Source: Roseivirga sp. BDSF3-8
GTDB lineage: Bacteria; Bacteroidota; Bacteroidia; Cytophagales; Cyclobacteriaceae
Length of the DNA stretch: 64,000 nucleotides
Direction of reading: 5' to 3'
Assembly: GCF_041449215.1 (NCBI RefSeq)
Contig: NZ_JBGNFV010000001.1
Span: 3,179,001-3,243,000, forward strand
Of this stretch, positions 44,430-53,818 are shown piece by piece; positions within the stretch are counted from its first letter, which is position 1; every line of letters starts with the position of its first letter. Position numbers and translations under genes: made by a program. The notes below the pieces were generated by a model that was given only the letters and a program-made list of their open reading frames with translations, searched no databases and was not told the origin of the DNA.

Positions 44430-45698
44430 TTAACTTTTTTCCTCCGCAATCAACTTATCCATAAACCTGTTGAAGTCTTCTTTCCAACGCTCGAAGTACT
44501 CGCCGGTGCCGGGGCCGCTGAAGCCTGTATGGATGCGGCGTACGCGGCCTTGGCGGTCTATAAAGATGGTGGTAGGGAATGACATCACGTGATTAAGCAT
44601 GGGGAGGGTTTTTGCCGCTTCTTTTTTATCGGAGGTGCCCGCTATCACGAAGTCGTATGGTACGTCCATTCTTTGGGTCATTTTCTTGACCCTGTTTTTT
44701 GCGTACTCGAAGTCGGCTTTCTTTTCGTAGGCGAGGCCAAGGATCTCCACGCCCCGGTCTTGATTTTCCGTGTACCACTCAGCCAGATACTTCGTCTCAT
44801 CCATGCAATTGGGGCACCAGGTACCAAATAGCTGGAGGATGACGACCTTATTATCAAATCGCTGGTCTTCGAGGGTGACCATATCCCCCTGGAGGTCGGG
44901 GAAGGTGAATGCTATCTGGTCATAGCCTTCTTTCAGGTAGGTGAGTGATTCCGGCTCTGGCAGGGAGGCCTCTGCATCCTTGGCGCCTGTCCAGGTAGCG
45001 TGATAGTGGCGTCCTGAATAAAAGTGCCCGTCGGTGAGGCTGTCACCTGATACTTTGCCTGTAAAGAGGAAGGCGTGCTCTCCGTCAAAGGCACTTAGCA
45101 GCAGCTTATCACCTGCCATAGTGCCCTGCAGGTAGCGGTAGTCGCCTGTAGTGGTAAGAAATGTACCGGAGAGCTCATCACCTGTGGACTCAAATACCCC
45201 TACGGCCTCATAGGTTTCGCCATTTTCTTCGGTAAAGGTTACGGCATATTTGCCCTGGGGCATACCGCTGGGGTCGGTCTGCCTTACAAAGCGCTCGTCT
45301 ACCCCGGCTTCTGCCTCAAAGGCTATTTCATAATTGTCGAGGTAGTTTTTCACAAATATGCCTTCCATATGCCCCTCGCCGGTGAGCACGGCTTCGAGGC
45401 TGGTATCGAATATGTGCATAGGGATGATGAGGCTGTCGCCTGGGGTGAGGGTGGCCTCTGTCTCTATGCGCTCCTCTCCGTTTACGAGCTCAACTTTATA
45501 GGTACTGCCTGTTGCTTTGGTGAGGGTAAACTGAAAGGGGATGGTTTCAGGCTCAGTCTTCAACACGCCGCGCCACATTCCTTCAGCCGGTAATATGGCG
45601 GCTTCCTCTTCTTGCTGCTGGCTTTCGGAGCCACAGGCTGTGAGCAGGGTAGTTATTATAAAAAGGGAAAGGAAAGGAAGTAAGCGCTGAAAGGTCAT
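44430..45698 (-). CDS. TlpA-like thioredoxin lipoprotein
   Basis: The 422-residue protein has lipobox LTAC (Cys22), a long N-terminal beta domain of about 250 residues, and a C-terminal thioredoxin fold with WCPNC (294-298) inside ILQLFGTWCPNCMDETKYLA and the cis-Pro region MSFPTTIFIDRQG. It should be a membrane-anchored thiol reductase acting outside the cytoplasm, of the TlpA/ResA type. ATG 45698 is preferred over 45734 since it gives a clean signal. Its last 85 bases are duplicated at 43970-44054. Confidence 0.92.
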   Translation of the reverse strand: MTFQRLLPFLSLFIITTLLTACGSESQQQEEEAAILPAEGMWRGVLKTEPETIPFQFTLTKATGSTYKVELVNGEERIETEATLTPGDSLIIPMHIFDTSLEAVLTGEGHMEGIFVKNYLDNYEIAFEAEAGVDERFVRQTDPSGMPQGKYAVTFTEENGETYEAVGVFESTGDELSGTFLTTTGDYRYLQGTMAGDKLLLSAFDGEHAFLFTGKVSGDSLTDGHFYSGRHYHATWTGAKDAEASLPEPESLTYLKEGYDQIAFTFPDLQGDMVTLEDQRFDNKVVILQLFGTWCPNCMDETKYLAEWYTENQDRGVEILGLAYEKKADFEYAKNRVKKMTQRMDVPYDFVIAGTSDKKEAAKTLPMLNHVMSFPTTIFIDRQGRVRRIHTGFSGPGTGEYFERWKEDFNRFMDKLIAEEKS

Positions 45699-45804
45699 GA
45701 TGTATACGTGTCTGTTTAGCTTTTTTACGTGCAAACCAAGTTGTAAGGATACATAAAATTCTTAAAAATTGCCGTAATTGGCCCTTTAAACCCCAATATG
45801 TCGT

Positions 45805-47028
45805 ATGGCTAACTTTTCTGATTCCCTGCAGGGTTACCGTGTGCTAGAGCTGGCATCCGTTCTGGCAGGGCCTGCTGTAGGACAGTTTTTTGCCGAGTGC
45901 GGGGCGGAGGTGATCAAGGTGGAGAGCCTGCCTGCGGGGGGAGATATGACGAGGCAGTGGAAGCTGCCGGCAGAGGATACGGGAGATGACAGGAGCGCTT
46001 ACTTTAGCTCCATCAACTGGGGAAAGAAAAGCATCGCGATCGACCTGAAGCAGGCGAAGGGACGCGACATTATTTACCGGCTGGTACAGTGCTCGGATAT
46101 TGTGCTGAGCAGCTACACTGATGCGACCGCGGCCCGGCTGGGTATGGGGTATGAGACGCTGCGGGAGCATAAGCCCGGCATTATTTTTGGCCGTATCACC
46201 GGCTTTGGAGATGCAGGGGAGGGGCGGCCTGCTTTTGATGCACTGGTGCAGGCGGAGGCGGGCTTTATGTACATGAACGGGCAGCCTGGTGGCCCCTCTA
46301 CGAAAATGCCAGTGGCGCTCATGGATGTGCTGGCGGCACACCAGCTTAAGGAGGCCTTGCTGCTAGCGGTACTGCAAAAGGAGCGCACCGGTGAGGGTGG
46401 CCAGGTGGAGGTGTCTTTGGTGGATGCTGCTGTTTCCAGTCTTGTCAACCAGGCGGCTAACTGGCTGGTGGCAGGGCATGTGCCGCAAAAGGAAGGCTCG
46501 CGGCACCCGAATATTGCTCCTTACGGTGATACCTTTACCACGGCTGATGGGAAGGAGGTGATCCTTGCGGTGGGTACCGACCGGCAGTTTGGCTCGCTGT
46601 GTGAGGTACTGGGCCTCCACTTTCTCCCACAGTCCCCACTTTTTACCACCAATACCCTGCGTGTACGCCACCGCGAAGAGCTGCTGGCGGAGTTAATGCC
46701 TGCCATTGGCCGGTGCGAGGGGGAAGACTTGCTGAATCGCCTGACCGCTGCGCGGGTACCTGCGGGTATCGTGCGTGATATGCCGGATGTGATGCAGACG
46801 TATGGTAAAAAGCTTCTTCTGGAAACGACTCCGGGAGAAAAAAAAGGGCTCACCGGCGTGCCTCATTTTATTGCTACATCTGGTAAGTCAGCTACAGATT
46901 TGGAAAATATCTCCCACATTGCCCCACCACCTTCCCTAGGTGCCCATACTAAGGACGTTTTACTTGATAGTCTGGGGTTTTCGTCTGAAGAGGTACGTAC
47001 TTTATTTGACGAAAAAGTAATTAAATAG
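45805..47028 (+). CDS. Class III CoA-transferase (CaiB/BaiF family)
   Basis: The 407-residue enzyme moves CoA between carboxylic acids. Family features: GYRVLELASVLAGPAVGQFF (residues 9-28), AEVIKVESLPAGGDMTRQW, the segment NWGKKSIAIDLKQAKGRD (near 70-87) and FDALVQAEAGFMYMNG with the catalytic Asp of the family (near 155). A monocistronic unit divergent from the TlpA-like gene. The acyl substrate cannot be deduced. Confidence 0.92.
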   Translation: MANFSDSLQGYRVLELASVLAGPAVGQFFAECGAEVIKVESLPAGGDMTRQWKLPAEDTGDDRSAYFSSINWGKKSIAIDLKQAKGRDIIYRLVQCSDIVLSSYTDATAARLGMGYETLREHKPGIIFGRITGFGDAGEGRPAFDALVQAEAGFMYMNGQPGGPSTKMPVALMDVLAAHQLKEALLLAVLQKERTGEGGQVEVSLVDAAVSSLVNQAANWLVAGHVPQKEGSRHPNIAPYGDTFTTADGKEVILAVGTDRQFGSLCEVLGLHFLPQSPLFTTNTLRVRHREELLAELMPAIGRCEGEDLLNRLTAARVPAGIVRDMPDVMQTYGKKLLLETTPGEKKGLTGVPHFIATSGKSATDLENISHIAPPPSLGAHTKDVLLDSLGFSSEEVRTLFDEKVIK

Positions 47029-47187
47029 CCCTTTTTTACCAATTAAATTGCCATAAATCCAATTCTCTTTCCTGTAATCCGATGACCCCCAGATTCTGCC
47101 TCTCTGTTTAATTTTCAGCCATTTAGCCCAAAACTTTTCTCTCTTTACATTGGATTTGAGGGGGTGAAATGTTATTTTTCTAAAAAA

Positions 47188-47212
47188 GTGGTAAGAAGTG
47201 GGGGAAAGTGGT
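47188..47212 (+). promoter_or_regulatory. MraZ operator: three phased GTGGK boxes
   Basis: GTGGT (47188), GTGGG (47198) and GTGGT (47208) are spaced by exactly 10 bases. MraZ in other bacteria binds direct GTGGG-type repeats at this spacing upstream of its own gene and represses the dcw promoter. Position just upstream of the promoter fits autoregulation. Confidence 0.8.
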
Positions 47213-47233
47213 GACTTTTGGAAGTTAAATAAT

Positions 47234-47241
47234 TAGCTTTG
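47234..47241 (+). promoter_or_regulatory. -7 box of the dcw promoter
   Basis: TAGCTTTG matches TAnnTTTG exactly, 38 bases before the mraZ ATG. TTTTG at 47216-47220 is the only -33-like element but its spacing is shorter than usual. Confidence 0.55.
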
Positions 47242-47279
47242 CAGATGTCATTCCCGACGGAGTGGCCACAAACAGGACC

Positions 47280-47723
47280 ATGGCATTTTTTACAAGTGAA
47301 TATGAGTGCAAACTGGACAGCAAGGGGCGTCTGACGCTACCGGCTAAGATAAAGTCCAGCCTGCCCGACAGCAATGGCGATGAGCTCGTGCTCCGTCGTG
47401 GCTTCGAGCCTTGCCTTGTATTGTATCCGATGGTCGAGTATAAAAAGACATTTGCCAAAATTGCCGGGCTTAACGAGTTCAATGAAGAATACCGTAAGCT
47501 GCAGCGAAATTTTTTCAGGGGAAATGTGCAGGTGGAACTTGATAGCAATAACCGTCTGAATATACCCAAAGCTCTGCTGCAGTACGCCGGTCTTGATAAG
47601 GAGGCGATAGTGGTAGGTACCGGTAAGCGGGTGGAAATATGGAACCCGGATAAGTATGAGGAGTATCTCATCCAGGATCCGAAGGAGATGTCTCAATTGG
47701 CGCAAAAGTTTCTGGACGAATAG
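47280..47723 (+). CDS. mraZ: Transcriptional regulator MraZ
   Basis: A DNA-binding protein of AbrB-like double fold that regulates the dcw cluster it heads. The 147 residues contain both SpoVT-AbrB halves: FTSEYECKLDSKGRLTLPAK (residues 4-23) and NVQVELDSNNRLNIPKALLQ (near 85-104). ATG 47280 gives the family start MAFFTSEYE; the frame is open to GTG 47262, but MATNRT before it is not conserved-looking. Its operator lies just upstream. Confidence 0.95.
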   Translation: MAFFTSEYECKLDSKGRLTLPAKIKSSLPDSNGDELVLRRGFEPCLVLYPMVEYKKTFAKIAGLNEFNEEYRKLQRNFFRGNVQVELDSNNRLNIPKALLQYAGLDKEAIVVGTGKRVEIWNPDKYEEYLIQDPKEMSQLAQKFLDE

Positions 47724-47747
47724 CGCCCTTAAGGTTCTTTAATAAGT

Positions 47748-48659
47748 ATGGAAGCGTATCACAATCCCGTCATGCTGCAGGAATGCCTTGAGGGGCTGGC
47801 CCTTAAGCCCGGCGGCACCTATGTAGACGTCACCTTTGGAGGTGGCGGGCACAGCCGTGCTATACTGGAGCAGTTGCAGGGCGGCAGGCTTGTGGTTTTT
47901 GATCAGGACGCCGATGCTAAAGCCAATGCAGAGGCAATAGATGATGAGCGCCTCATATTTGCGCCGGCCAACTTCAGGTACCTCAAGCGCTACCTGAGAC
48001 TGCACCGGATAGACCAGATAGATGGTCTGCTGGCCGACCTGGGGGTGTCCAGTCACCAGATAGATGATGCGGACCGGGGCTTCAGTACCCGCTTCGATGC
48101 CCGGCTGGACATGCGCATGGATAAGGGCATGAAAAAAACGGCCGCCGACCTGCTGCAGGAGTATGATGAGAAGGACCTGCACCGCATACTCGGTATGTAT
48201 GGTGAAGTGCGAAATGCCAAAACGCTGGCTGCGGCCATAGTGGCGGCACGGGTAAATGAGCCTATCGTCACTGTCGCCGACCTTAAACGTATTCTCGACC
48301 GCTATGCACCGCGCCGCAAGGAGTTTCGCTACTATGCCCAGGTATTTCAGGCCCTGCGCATAGAGCTTAATGATGAGATGGGGGCGCTGAAAGACCTGCT
48401 CGAGCAGTCAGCAGAAATGCTGGCGCCGGAAGGCAGACTTGTCGTTATGTCTTACCACTCGCTGGAGGACCGCCTGGTGAAAAACTTCATCAACAAAGGG
48501 GTGTTCCATGGCGAGGTGGAGAAAGACGTGTACGGAAATGTGGATAAACCATTGAGCGCCATCACGCGAAAGCCGGTGATGGCTGGTGAAGAAGAGGTAA
48601 AGGCTAACCCGCGCGCACGTAGTGCAAAGCTGAGGGTGGCTGAGAAGACAGGAGCATAA
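47748..48659 (+). CDS. rsmH: 16S rRNA (cytosine(1402)-N(4))-methyltransferase
   Basis: Methylates C1402 of 16S rRNA with S-adenosylmethionine. The 303-residue protein begins with HNPVMLQECLEGLALKPGGT and carries the cofactor loop DVTFGGGGHSRAIL, DQDADA, LADLGVSSHQIDDADRGFS and the C-terminal VMSYHSLEDRLVKNF, all standard. Follows mraZ by 24 bases and overlaps the FtsL-like gene by one base (TAATG). Confidence 0.96.
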   Translation: MEAYHNPVMLQECLEGLALKPGGTYVDVTFGGGGHSRAILEQLQGGRLVVFDQDADAKANAEAIDDERLIFAPANFRYLKRYLRLHRIDQIDGLLADLGVSSHQIDDADRGFSTRFDARLDMRMDKGMKKTAADLLQEYDEKDLHRILGMYGEVRNAKTLAAAIVAARVNEPIVTVADLKRILDRYAPRRKEFRYYAQVFQALRIELNDEMGALKDLLEQSAEMLAPEGRLVVMSYHSLEDRLVKNFINKGVFHGEVEKDVYGNVDKPLSAITRKPVMAGEEEVKANPRARSAKLRVAEKTGA

Positions 48660-49039
48660 TGGCTGAAAACAGATTTAAGAAAAAAGAGAAAAAGAGCAAC
48701 GGAGGGGGTGGTGGCCTGGGCCGCGGCATATTCGGCTCTATAGAGCGCGCACTGAAAATAGGGGCCCTCTTTGAGCAGGGTGTGCCTGTGAAGTTTATGC
48801 CGTATGGGATGTTCCTGGCGTTTCTGCTCGTTTTTTATATCTGGAATACCCACTACGCTGAGCGCACCACCCGCAAGGTGAATGTGCTGGAGGTGGAGGT
48901 GGAAGACATGAAGGCTGACTATACGACCATGAAGGCCGACTATGAGGTAGAAAGTAAACTTAGCAGTGTCGCTAAAAGGGTAAAAGATATAGGGCTGATA
49001 GAAAGCCCGGAGCCACCTAAAAAACTGGTAGTGCAATAA
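48659..49039 (+). CDS. ftsL: FtsL-like cell division protein
   Basis: The 126-residue protein has a basic, Gly-rich cytoplasmic start (KKKEKKSNGGGGGLGRG), one membrane helix (about 50-63, YGMFLAFLLVFYIW) and a short coiled coil outside (LEVEVEDMKADYTTMKADYE). Sequence alone would be weak, but topology and the place between rsmH and ftsI mark it as the FtsL equivalent of Bacteroidota, which bridges FtsQ and FtsW/FtsI in the divisome. Confidence 0.8.
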   Translation: MAENRFKKKEKKSNGGGGGLGRGIFGSIERALKIGALFEQGVPVKFMPYGMFLAFLLVFYIWNTHYAERTTRKVNVLEVEVEDMKADYTTMKADYEVESKLSSVAKRVKDIGLIESPEPPKKLVVQ

Positions 49040-49040
49040 G

Positions 49041-51134
49041 GTGAATATTAAGAAGTCCATATTACTACGTGTACGCATCGCTTTTCTGCTGATTGTGCTG
49101 TTTGCGGGAGCCATCGTGTTCCGCATTGTGCATATACAGCAGGTGGAGGGCGAAAGGTGGCGTCAGAAGGCGGAGAATATCGGTCTTAAGTTCCGGACGG
49201 TACGGGCTACCAGGGGAAATATATATTCTGATAACGGCAGCCTGCTCGCTACGAGCCTTCCCTTTTACCGGGTGGCCTTTGACCCCACTATCGCAGACGA
49301 TGAGATGTTCCGGAATGGAATAGACAGCCTGTGCCTGAATCTGAGCCGCTACTATGGTGACCGCAGCCCGCAGGAGTATAAGCGCCGCATTGTAAATGCC
49401 CGTGCTAAAAACCAGGAATATTTAGTGCTGAATCGGCGCATGATAAACTATGTGGACAAGAAGAAAATGGCCGAGTGGCCTATTTTCCGTAAGGGCAGAC
49501 TCAAAGGTGGGGTCATCTTCCAAAAAGATGAGCAGCGATTTAAACCTTTCCGAAGCCTGGCTGCGCGTACGATCGGCTATCTCAATGAAAATGAATACGG
49601 TGCGGGCCTGGAGTACAGCTTTAATGAGAAGCTGAGCGGAAGAGACGGGGAGGCTCTGTATCAGAAAATATCCGGAGGTAACTGGAAGCCGGTATTTGAT
49701 GGCAGCGAGGTAAAACCTATTGAAGGGCTGGACATAGAGACCACTCTGGATATAAACCTGCAGGATGTGGTGCAGACTTCCCTGCTTAAGCACCTGACGG
49801 CCCACCGGGCCGAATATGGCTGCGCGGTGGTGATGGAGGTGCAGACCGGGGAGATCAAGGCTATAAGTAACCTGTCGCTAAACGATAAGGAGTACTATGT
49901 GGAGCGGTATAACTATGCGGTGCAGGGGGTGCGTGAGCCCGGTTCTACCTTTAAGCTTGCCTCCATGATCGCGCTGCTGGAAGACAGTCACCTGAACCTG
50001 AACGACAGTATTGATACCGGTGATGGCAAGTACATGTTCCATAACCAGACCATGCGCGACCATAAGCCGGGTGGATATGGCAAGATTAGTATAGAGGAGG
50101 CTTTTGCTTATTCCTCTAACATTGCCATTGCTAAAATGGTGGATGCCCGCTTCGGACTTAATCCTCAGCGGTACATGGACTACATAAAGGATATGGGGCT
50201 GGACAGGCCTCTTGGATTCCAGATGGTGGGTGAAGGTGTGCCAAAGCTAAAGACGCCGGGTGACCCGACATGGAGCGGTATTTCGCTCCCGTGGATATCA
50301 CATGGCTATGAGGTAGAGCAGACACCTCTGCAGACGTTGGCCTTTTATAATGCGATAGCGAATGACGGGAAAATGATCACGCCCATCATTGTCAAAAAGC
50401 TGTTTAACAACGGCCGGCTGGAAAAGGAATTTGAACCGGCTGTGATCAACAGCTCTATCTGTAGCCGCGAGACTCTTAAAAAGGTACGTCGTATGCTTGA
50501 GGCGGTGGTGGAGTACGGCACGGCGCAGAATATCAATGATGCCTACTACAAAATAGCGGGCAAGACGGGTACTGCTCAGAAGTTGATAAACGGACGCTAC
50601 TCACGGAAGTATTATACCTCGTTTGTAGGGTACTTCCCTGCGGAGGCGCCCCGCTATAGCTGCATTGTGGTGATCGATGAGCCTAAGGGATACAACCAGT
50701 ACGGTAGTGACGTGGCGGCTCCGGTATTTGAAGAGATTGCCAATAAGATATTCGCCCGTAACGTGCAGCTACACCCGCCGCTTCCTACGGAGTTTGTGGC
50801 AGATACCAGCACCTGGCCTGTGATGAGGGCAGGTCGCCGGGATGACCTGCTCCGTATTACGAGGGAAATGGGAATAGATAAGGTGGTGGCACCGGGTACG
50901 GAAGAGTGGGTGCATACTAAGCTTGAGGGGGATACGGTGATGCTGGCGACGCATAATGTGCGCAAGGGCATAGTGCCTGACGTAAGGGGGATGACGCTGC
51001 GGGACGCTGTATACCTGCTGGAAAACTGCGGGCTGCAGGTACACTTTAACGGTAATGGAAGGGTGAGGACGCAAAGTCTCCTGCCCGGCCAGCAAATAGA
51101 TAAGACACAAGTAATAAAGCTGAGCCTCGGATGA
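49041..51134 (+). CDS. ftsI: Division-specific penicillin-binding protein with PASTA domain
   Basis: Septal peptidoglycan transpeptidase. The 697-residue protein has a membrane anchor (8-28), a dimerisation domain with RATRGNIYSDNGSLLATSLP (about 54-73), and transpeptidase motifs STFK (Ser302), SSN (YSSNIAIAK) and KTG (508-510). A C-terminal PASTA domain (VPDVRGMTLRDAVYLLENCG) is present, as in Spo VD-type enzymes. Start is GTG at 49041, one base after the FtsL stop. Overlaps murE by four bases. Confidence 0.95.
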   Translation: MNIKKSILLRVRIAFLLIVLFAGAIVFRIVHIQQVEGERWRQKAENIGLKFRTVRATRGNIYSDNGSLLATSLPFYRVAFDPTIADDEMFRNGIDSLCLNLSRYYGDRSPQEYKRRIVNARAKNQEYLVLNRRMINYVDKKKMAEWPIFRKGRLKGGVIFQKDEQRFKPFRSLAARTIGYLNENEYGAGLEYSFNEKLSGRDGEALYQKISGGNWKPVFDGSEVKPIEGLDIETTLDINLQDVVQTSLLKHLTAHRAEYGCAVVMEVQTGEIKAISNLSLNDKEYYVERYNYAVQGVREPGSTFKLASMIALLEDSHLNLNDSIDTGDGKYMFHNQTMRDHKPGGYGKISIEEAFAYSSNIAIAKMVDARFGLNPQRYMDYIKDMGLDRPLGFQMVGEGVPKLKTPGDPTWSGISLPWISHGYEVEQTPLQTLAFYNAIANDGKMITPIIVKKLFNNGRLEKEFEPAVINSSICSRETLKKVRRMLEAVVEYGTAQNINDAYYKIAGKTGTAQKLINGRYSRKYYTSFVGYFPAEAPRYSCIVVIDEPKGYNQYGSDVAAPVFEEIANKIFARNVQLHPPLPTEFVADTSTWPVMRAGRRDDLLRITREMGIDKVVAPGTEEWVHTKLEGDTVMLATHNVRKGIVPDVRGMTLRDAVYLLENCGLQVHFNGNGRVRTQSLLPGQQIDKTQVIKLSLG

Positions 51135-52597
51135 TGGCGCTTAAAGACATAGTATATAGAGTTTCGCTTAAATCGGTATCCGGTGACATGAATGATTCTG
51201 TCACCGGAATTACCTTTGATTCACGGGCTGTGAACAAAGGCGATTTATTCGTGGCTGTACGCGGCACGGCTACTGACGGGCACCTCTATATAGATAAGGC
51301 ACTGGAAAAAGGTGCCTCAGCGATCGTCTGTGAAGAACTGCCTGCTGATCTTAAGGAAGGGGTTACGTGGATAGAGGTGGAGAACTCTGCAAAGGCGCTG
51401 GGGCTCATCGCATCTAACTATTATAACAACCCTTCTTCACGGCTTTCTATCATCGGTGTCACGGGTACTAATGGTAAGACTACCACGGTAAGCCTGCTTT
51501 TCCGGCTTTTCAGTAAGCTGGGATATAAGTGCGGCCTGCTGAGCACGGTGGTGAACCGCATAGGTACGGAGGAGGTCAAAGCCACGCATACCACGCCGGA
51601 CGCGCTGCAGCTAAATGAGTTGCTGGACCGCATGGCCAAGGAGGGATGCACCCATGTATTTATGGAAGCCAGTTCGCACGCCCTGGTGCAGGAGCGTATG
51701 GCCGGGCTGGCCTTTAGAGGGGCAGTTTTCTCTAACATAAGCCATGACCACCTGGACTATCACGGTACTTTCGAGGAGTACATCAAGGCGAAGAAGAAGC
51801 TGTTTGATGAACTGCCTAAAGGCGCTTTTGCGCTGGTAAATGCCGATGATCGCCGGGCGAATGTGATGCTTCAGAATACTAAAGCCTCTAAAAAATCATT
51901 CAGCCTGAAGTCTATGAGTGACTACAAGGCGCGGGTGCTGAGTAACACACTTGAGGGGCTGGAGCTGGATATTGATAATAAGGTAGGGTGGTACCGCCTT
52001 ATCGGCGATTTCAATGCCTATAACCTGCTGGCTGTCTACAGTGTGGCGGTGGAGTTGGGGGAAGACCCTGAGGAGGTGCTTACGGCTTTAAGCGAGCTTA
52101 AGCCAGCTCCGGGGCGCTTTGAGCATGTGCCTAATAAGCTGGGCATAACGGCCATAGTGGATTATGCGCACACGCCCGATGCACTGGAAAATGTGCTTGC
52201 TACGATTAAGGAGGTGCGTACCACTAATGAGCAGGTGATCACTGTGGTGGGCTGCGGCGGGGACCGTGATAAGGCTAAGAGGCCCCTGATGGCTGAGATA
52301 GCCTGCCGGTTTAGCGACAAGGTCATTCTTACTTCGGATAATCCGCGGACGGAAGACCCTGAAAGGATCATAAAAGACATGCAGGAGGGGGTAAGTGCCT
52401 CCAACTACCGTAAGGCGATGTCCATTACAAACCGCAGGGAAGCCATTAAGGCTGCTCTGGGCATGGCGCAGGCGGGAGATATCGTACTGGTGGCGGGTAA
52501 AGGCCACGAGACGTACCAGGAGATCGATGGCATACGTCACGATTTTGATGATAAAAAAGTAATTGCAGACGTATTGGCGAGGCTATCGTCCGAATAA
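51131..52597 (+). CDS. murE: UDP-MurNAc-tripeptide ligase (meso-diaminopimelate type)
   Basis: Adds the third amino acid of the peptidoglycan stem. The 488-residue enzyme has ATP-binding GVTGTNGKTTTVSLLF (near residues 109-124), EASSHALVQERM and the substrate motif SDNPRTEDP. DNPR is the hallmark of enzymes adding meso-diaminopimelate rather than lysine, so this organism should have the Gram-negative stem peptide. Start ATG 51131 overlaps the ftsI stop. Confidence 0.96.
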   Translation: MMALKDIVYRVSLKSVSGDMNDSVTGITFDSRAVNKGDLFVAVRGTATDGHLYIDKALEKGASAIVCEELPADLKEGVTWIEVENSAKALGLIASNYYNNPSSRLSIIGVTGTNGKTTTVSLLFRLFSKLGYKCGLLSTVVNRIGTEEVKATHTTPDALQLNELLDRMAKEGCTHVFMEASSHALVQERMAGLAFRGAVFSNISHDHLDYHGTFEEYIKAKKKLFDELPKGAFALVNADDRRANVMLQNTKASKKSFSLKSMSDYKARVLSNTLEGLELDIDNKVGWYRLIGDFNAYNLLAVYSVAVELGEDPEEVLTALSELKPAPGRFEHVPNKLGITAIVDYAHTPDALENVLATIKEVRTTNEQVITVVGCGGDRDKAKRPLMAEIACRFSDKVILTSDNPRTEDPERIIKDMQEGVSASNYRKAMSITNRREAIKAALGMAQAGDIVLVAGKGHETYQEIDGIRHDFDDKKVIADVLARLSSE

Positions 52598-52606
52598 GAG
52601 TAAAGA

Positions 52607-53818
52607 ATGCTGTATTATCTATTTGACTACTTAGACCGTGAATATGACCTGATAGGCGCCAGCGTCTTTCAGTTTATTACGTTCCGTGCTGGTATGGCAG
52701 CTTTCTTTTCGCTGGTCATTACTATTCTGTTCGGCAAGTCACTGATTAATATTCTGCGTCGCAAGCAGGTTGGGGAGACCATACGTGACCTCGGCCTGCA
52801 TGGCCAGATGGAGAAGAAGGGTACGCCTACGATGGGGGGTATCATCATCATTGCGGCGGTGGTTATCCCTGTCTTACTCTTTGCCCGGCTGGACAATATC
52901 TACATCATTCTCATGGTGGTATCCATCACGTGGATGGGCCTGGTGGGCTTTTTGGATGACTATATCAAGGTCTTTAAAAAGAATAAAGAGGGGCTGGCGG
53001 GCAAATTCAAGATTGTAGGCCAGATAGGCCTCGGCCTCATAGTAGGCCTCACGCTATACTTCCATAATGATGTTGTTATCAGGGAGTTTGCTGAACCTGT
53101 ATCCGTAGATGAAGGACAGATTATCAGCTCCATTCCTTATGAGGATGTAAAGAGCACTAAAACCACGCTGCCTTTCCTGAAGGACAATGAGTTTGACTAT
53201 AACCTGATTCCCTTTGTGCCGGAAGATTATACGTGGATCATCTACGTGCTGGCAGTGATATTTATCGTGACGGCCGTGTCTAACGGGGCTAATATCACTG
53301 ATGGGATAGACGGTCTGGCCGCAGGCAGCTCGGCGATTATCGGGCTGGCACTGGCGATATTTGCCTACCTGTCGGGTAATATGATCTTTTCGGAGTACCT
53401 GAACATCATGTTTATCCCCAATACGGGTGAACTGGTGATCTTCTGTACTGCCTTTGTAGGCGCGTGCGTTGGCTTCCTGTGGTTTAACAGCTACCCGGCG
53501 CAGGTATTTATGGGTGATACCGGGAGCCTGGCTATTGGCAGTGCCATTGCGGTGCTGGCCCTGTGTATACGCAAGGAATTATTGCTGCCTGTGCTCTGTG
53601 GGATATTCCTGATAGAGGTGGTCTCTGTGATGACGCAGGTAAGCTATTTTAAATACACGAAAAAGAAATTCGGCGAAGGCCGCAGAATATTTCTGATGTC
53701 TCCTCTTCATCATCACTATCAGAAAAGGGGACTGCATGAGAGCAAAATCGTAACCAGGTTCTGGACGGTGGGGATTATCCTCGCTATCCTGGCTCTGGTC
53801 ACATTGAAACTGAGATAA
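52607..53818 (+). CDS. mraY: Phospho-MurNAc-pentapeptide transferase
   Basis: Transfers phospho-MurNAc-pentapeptide from UDP to undecaprenyl phosphate, making lipid I. The 403 residues hold about ten membrane helices and the family motifs [13 protein letters not shown] (near residues 72-84), [41 protein letters not shown] and [11 protein letters not shown]. About 40 residues longer than E. coli MraY because of an extracytoplasmic insert ([20 protein letters not shown]), a common Bacteroidota trait. Overlaps murD by one base. Confidence 0.95.
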   Translation: MLYYLFDYLDREYDLIGASVFQFITFRAGMAAFFSLVITILFGKSLINILRRKQVGETIRDLGLHGQMEKKGTPTMGGIIIIAAVVIPVLLFARLDNIYIILMVVSITWMGLVGFLDDYIKVFKKNKEGLAGKFKIVGQIGLGLIVGLTLYFHNDVVIREFAEPVSVDEGQIISSIPYEDVKSTKTTLPFLKDNEFDYNLIPFVPEDYTWIIYVLAVIFIVTAVSNGANITDGIDGLAAGSSAIIGLALAIFAYLSGNMIFSEYLNIMFIPNTGELVIFCTAFVGACVGFLWFNSYPAQVFMGDTGSLAIGSAIAVLALCIRKELLLPVLCGIFLIEVVSVMTQVSYFKYTKKKFGEGRRIFLMSPLHHHYQKRGLHESKIVTRFWTVGIILAILALVTLKLR

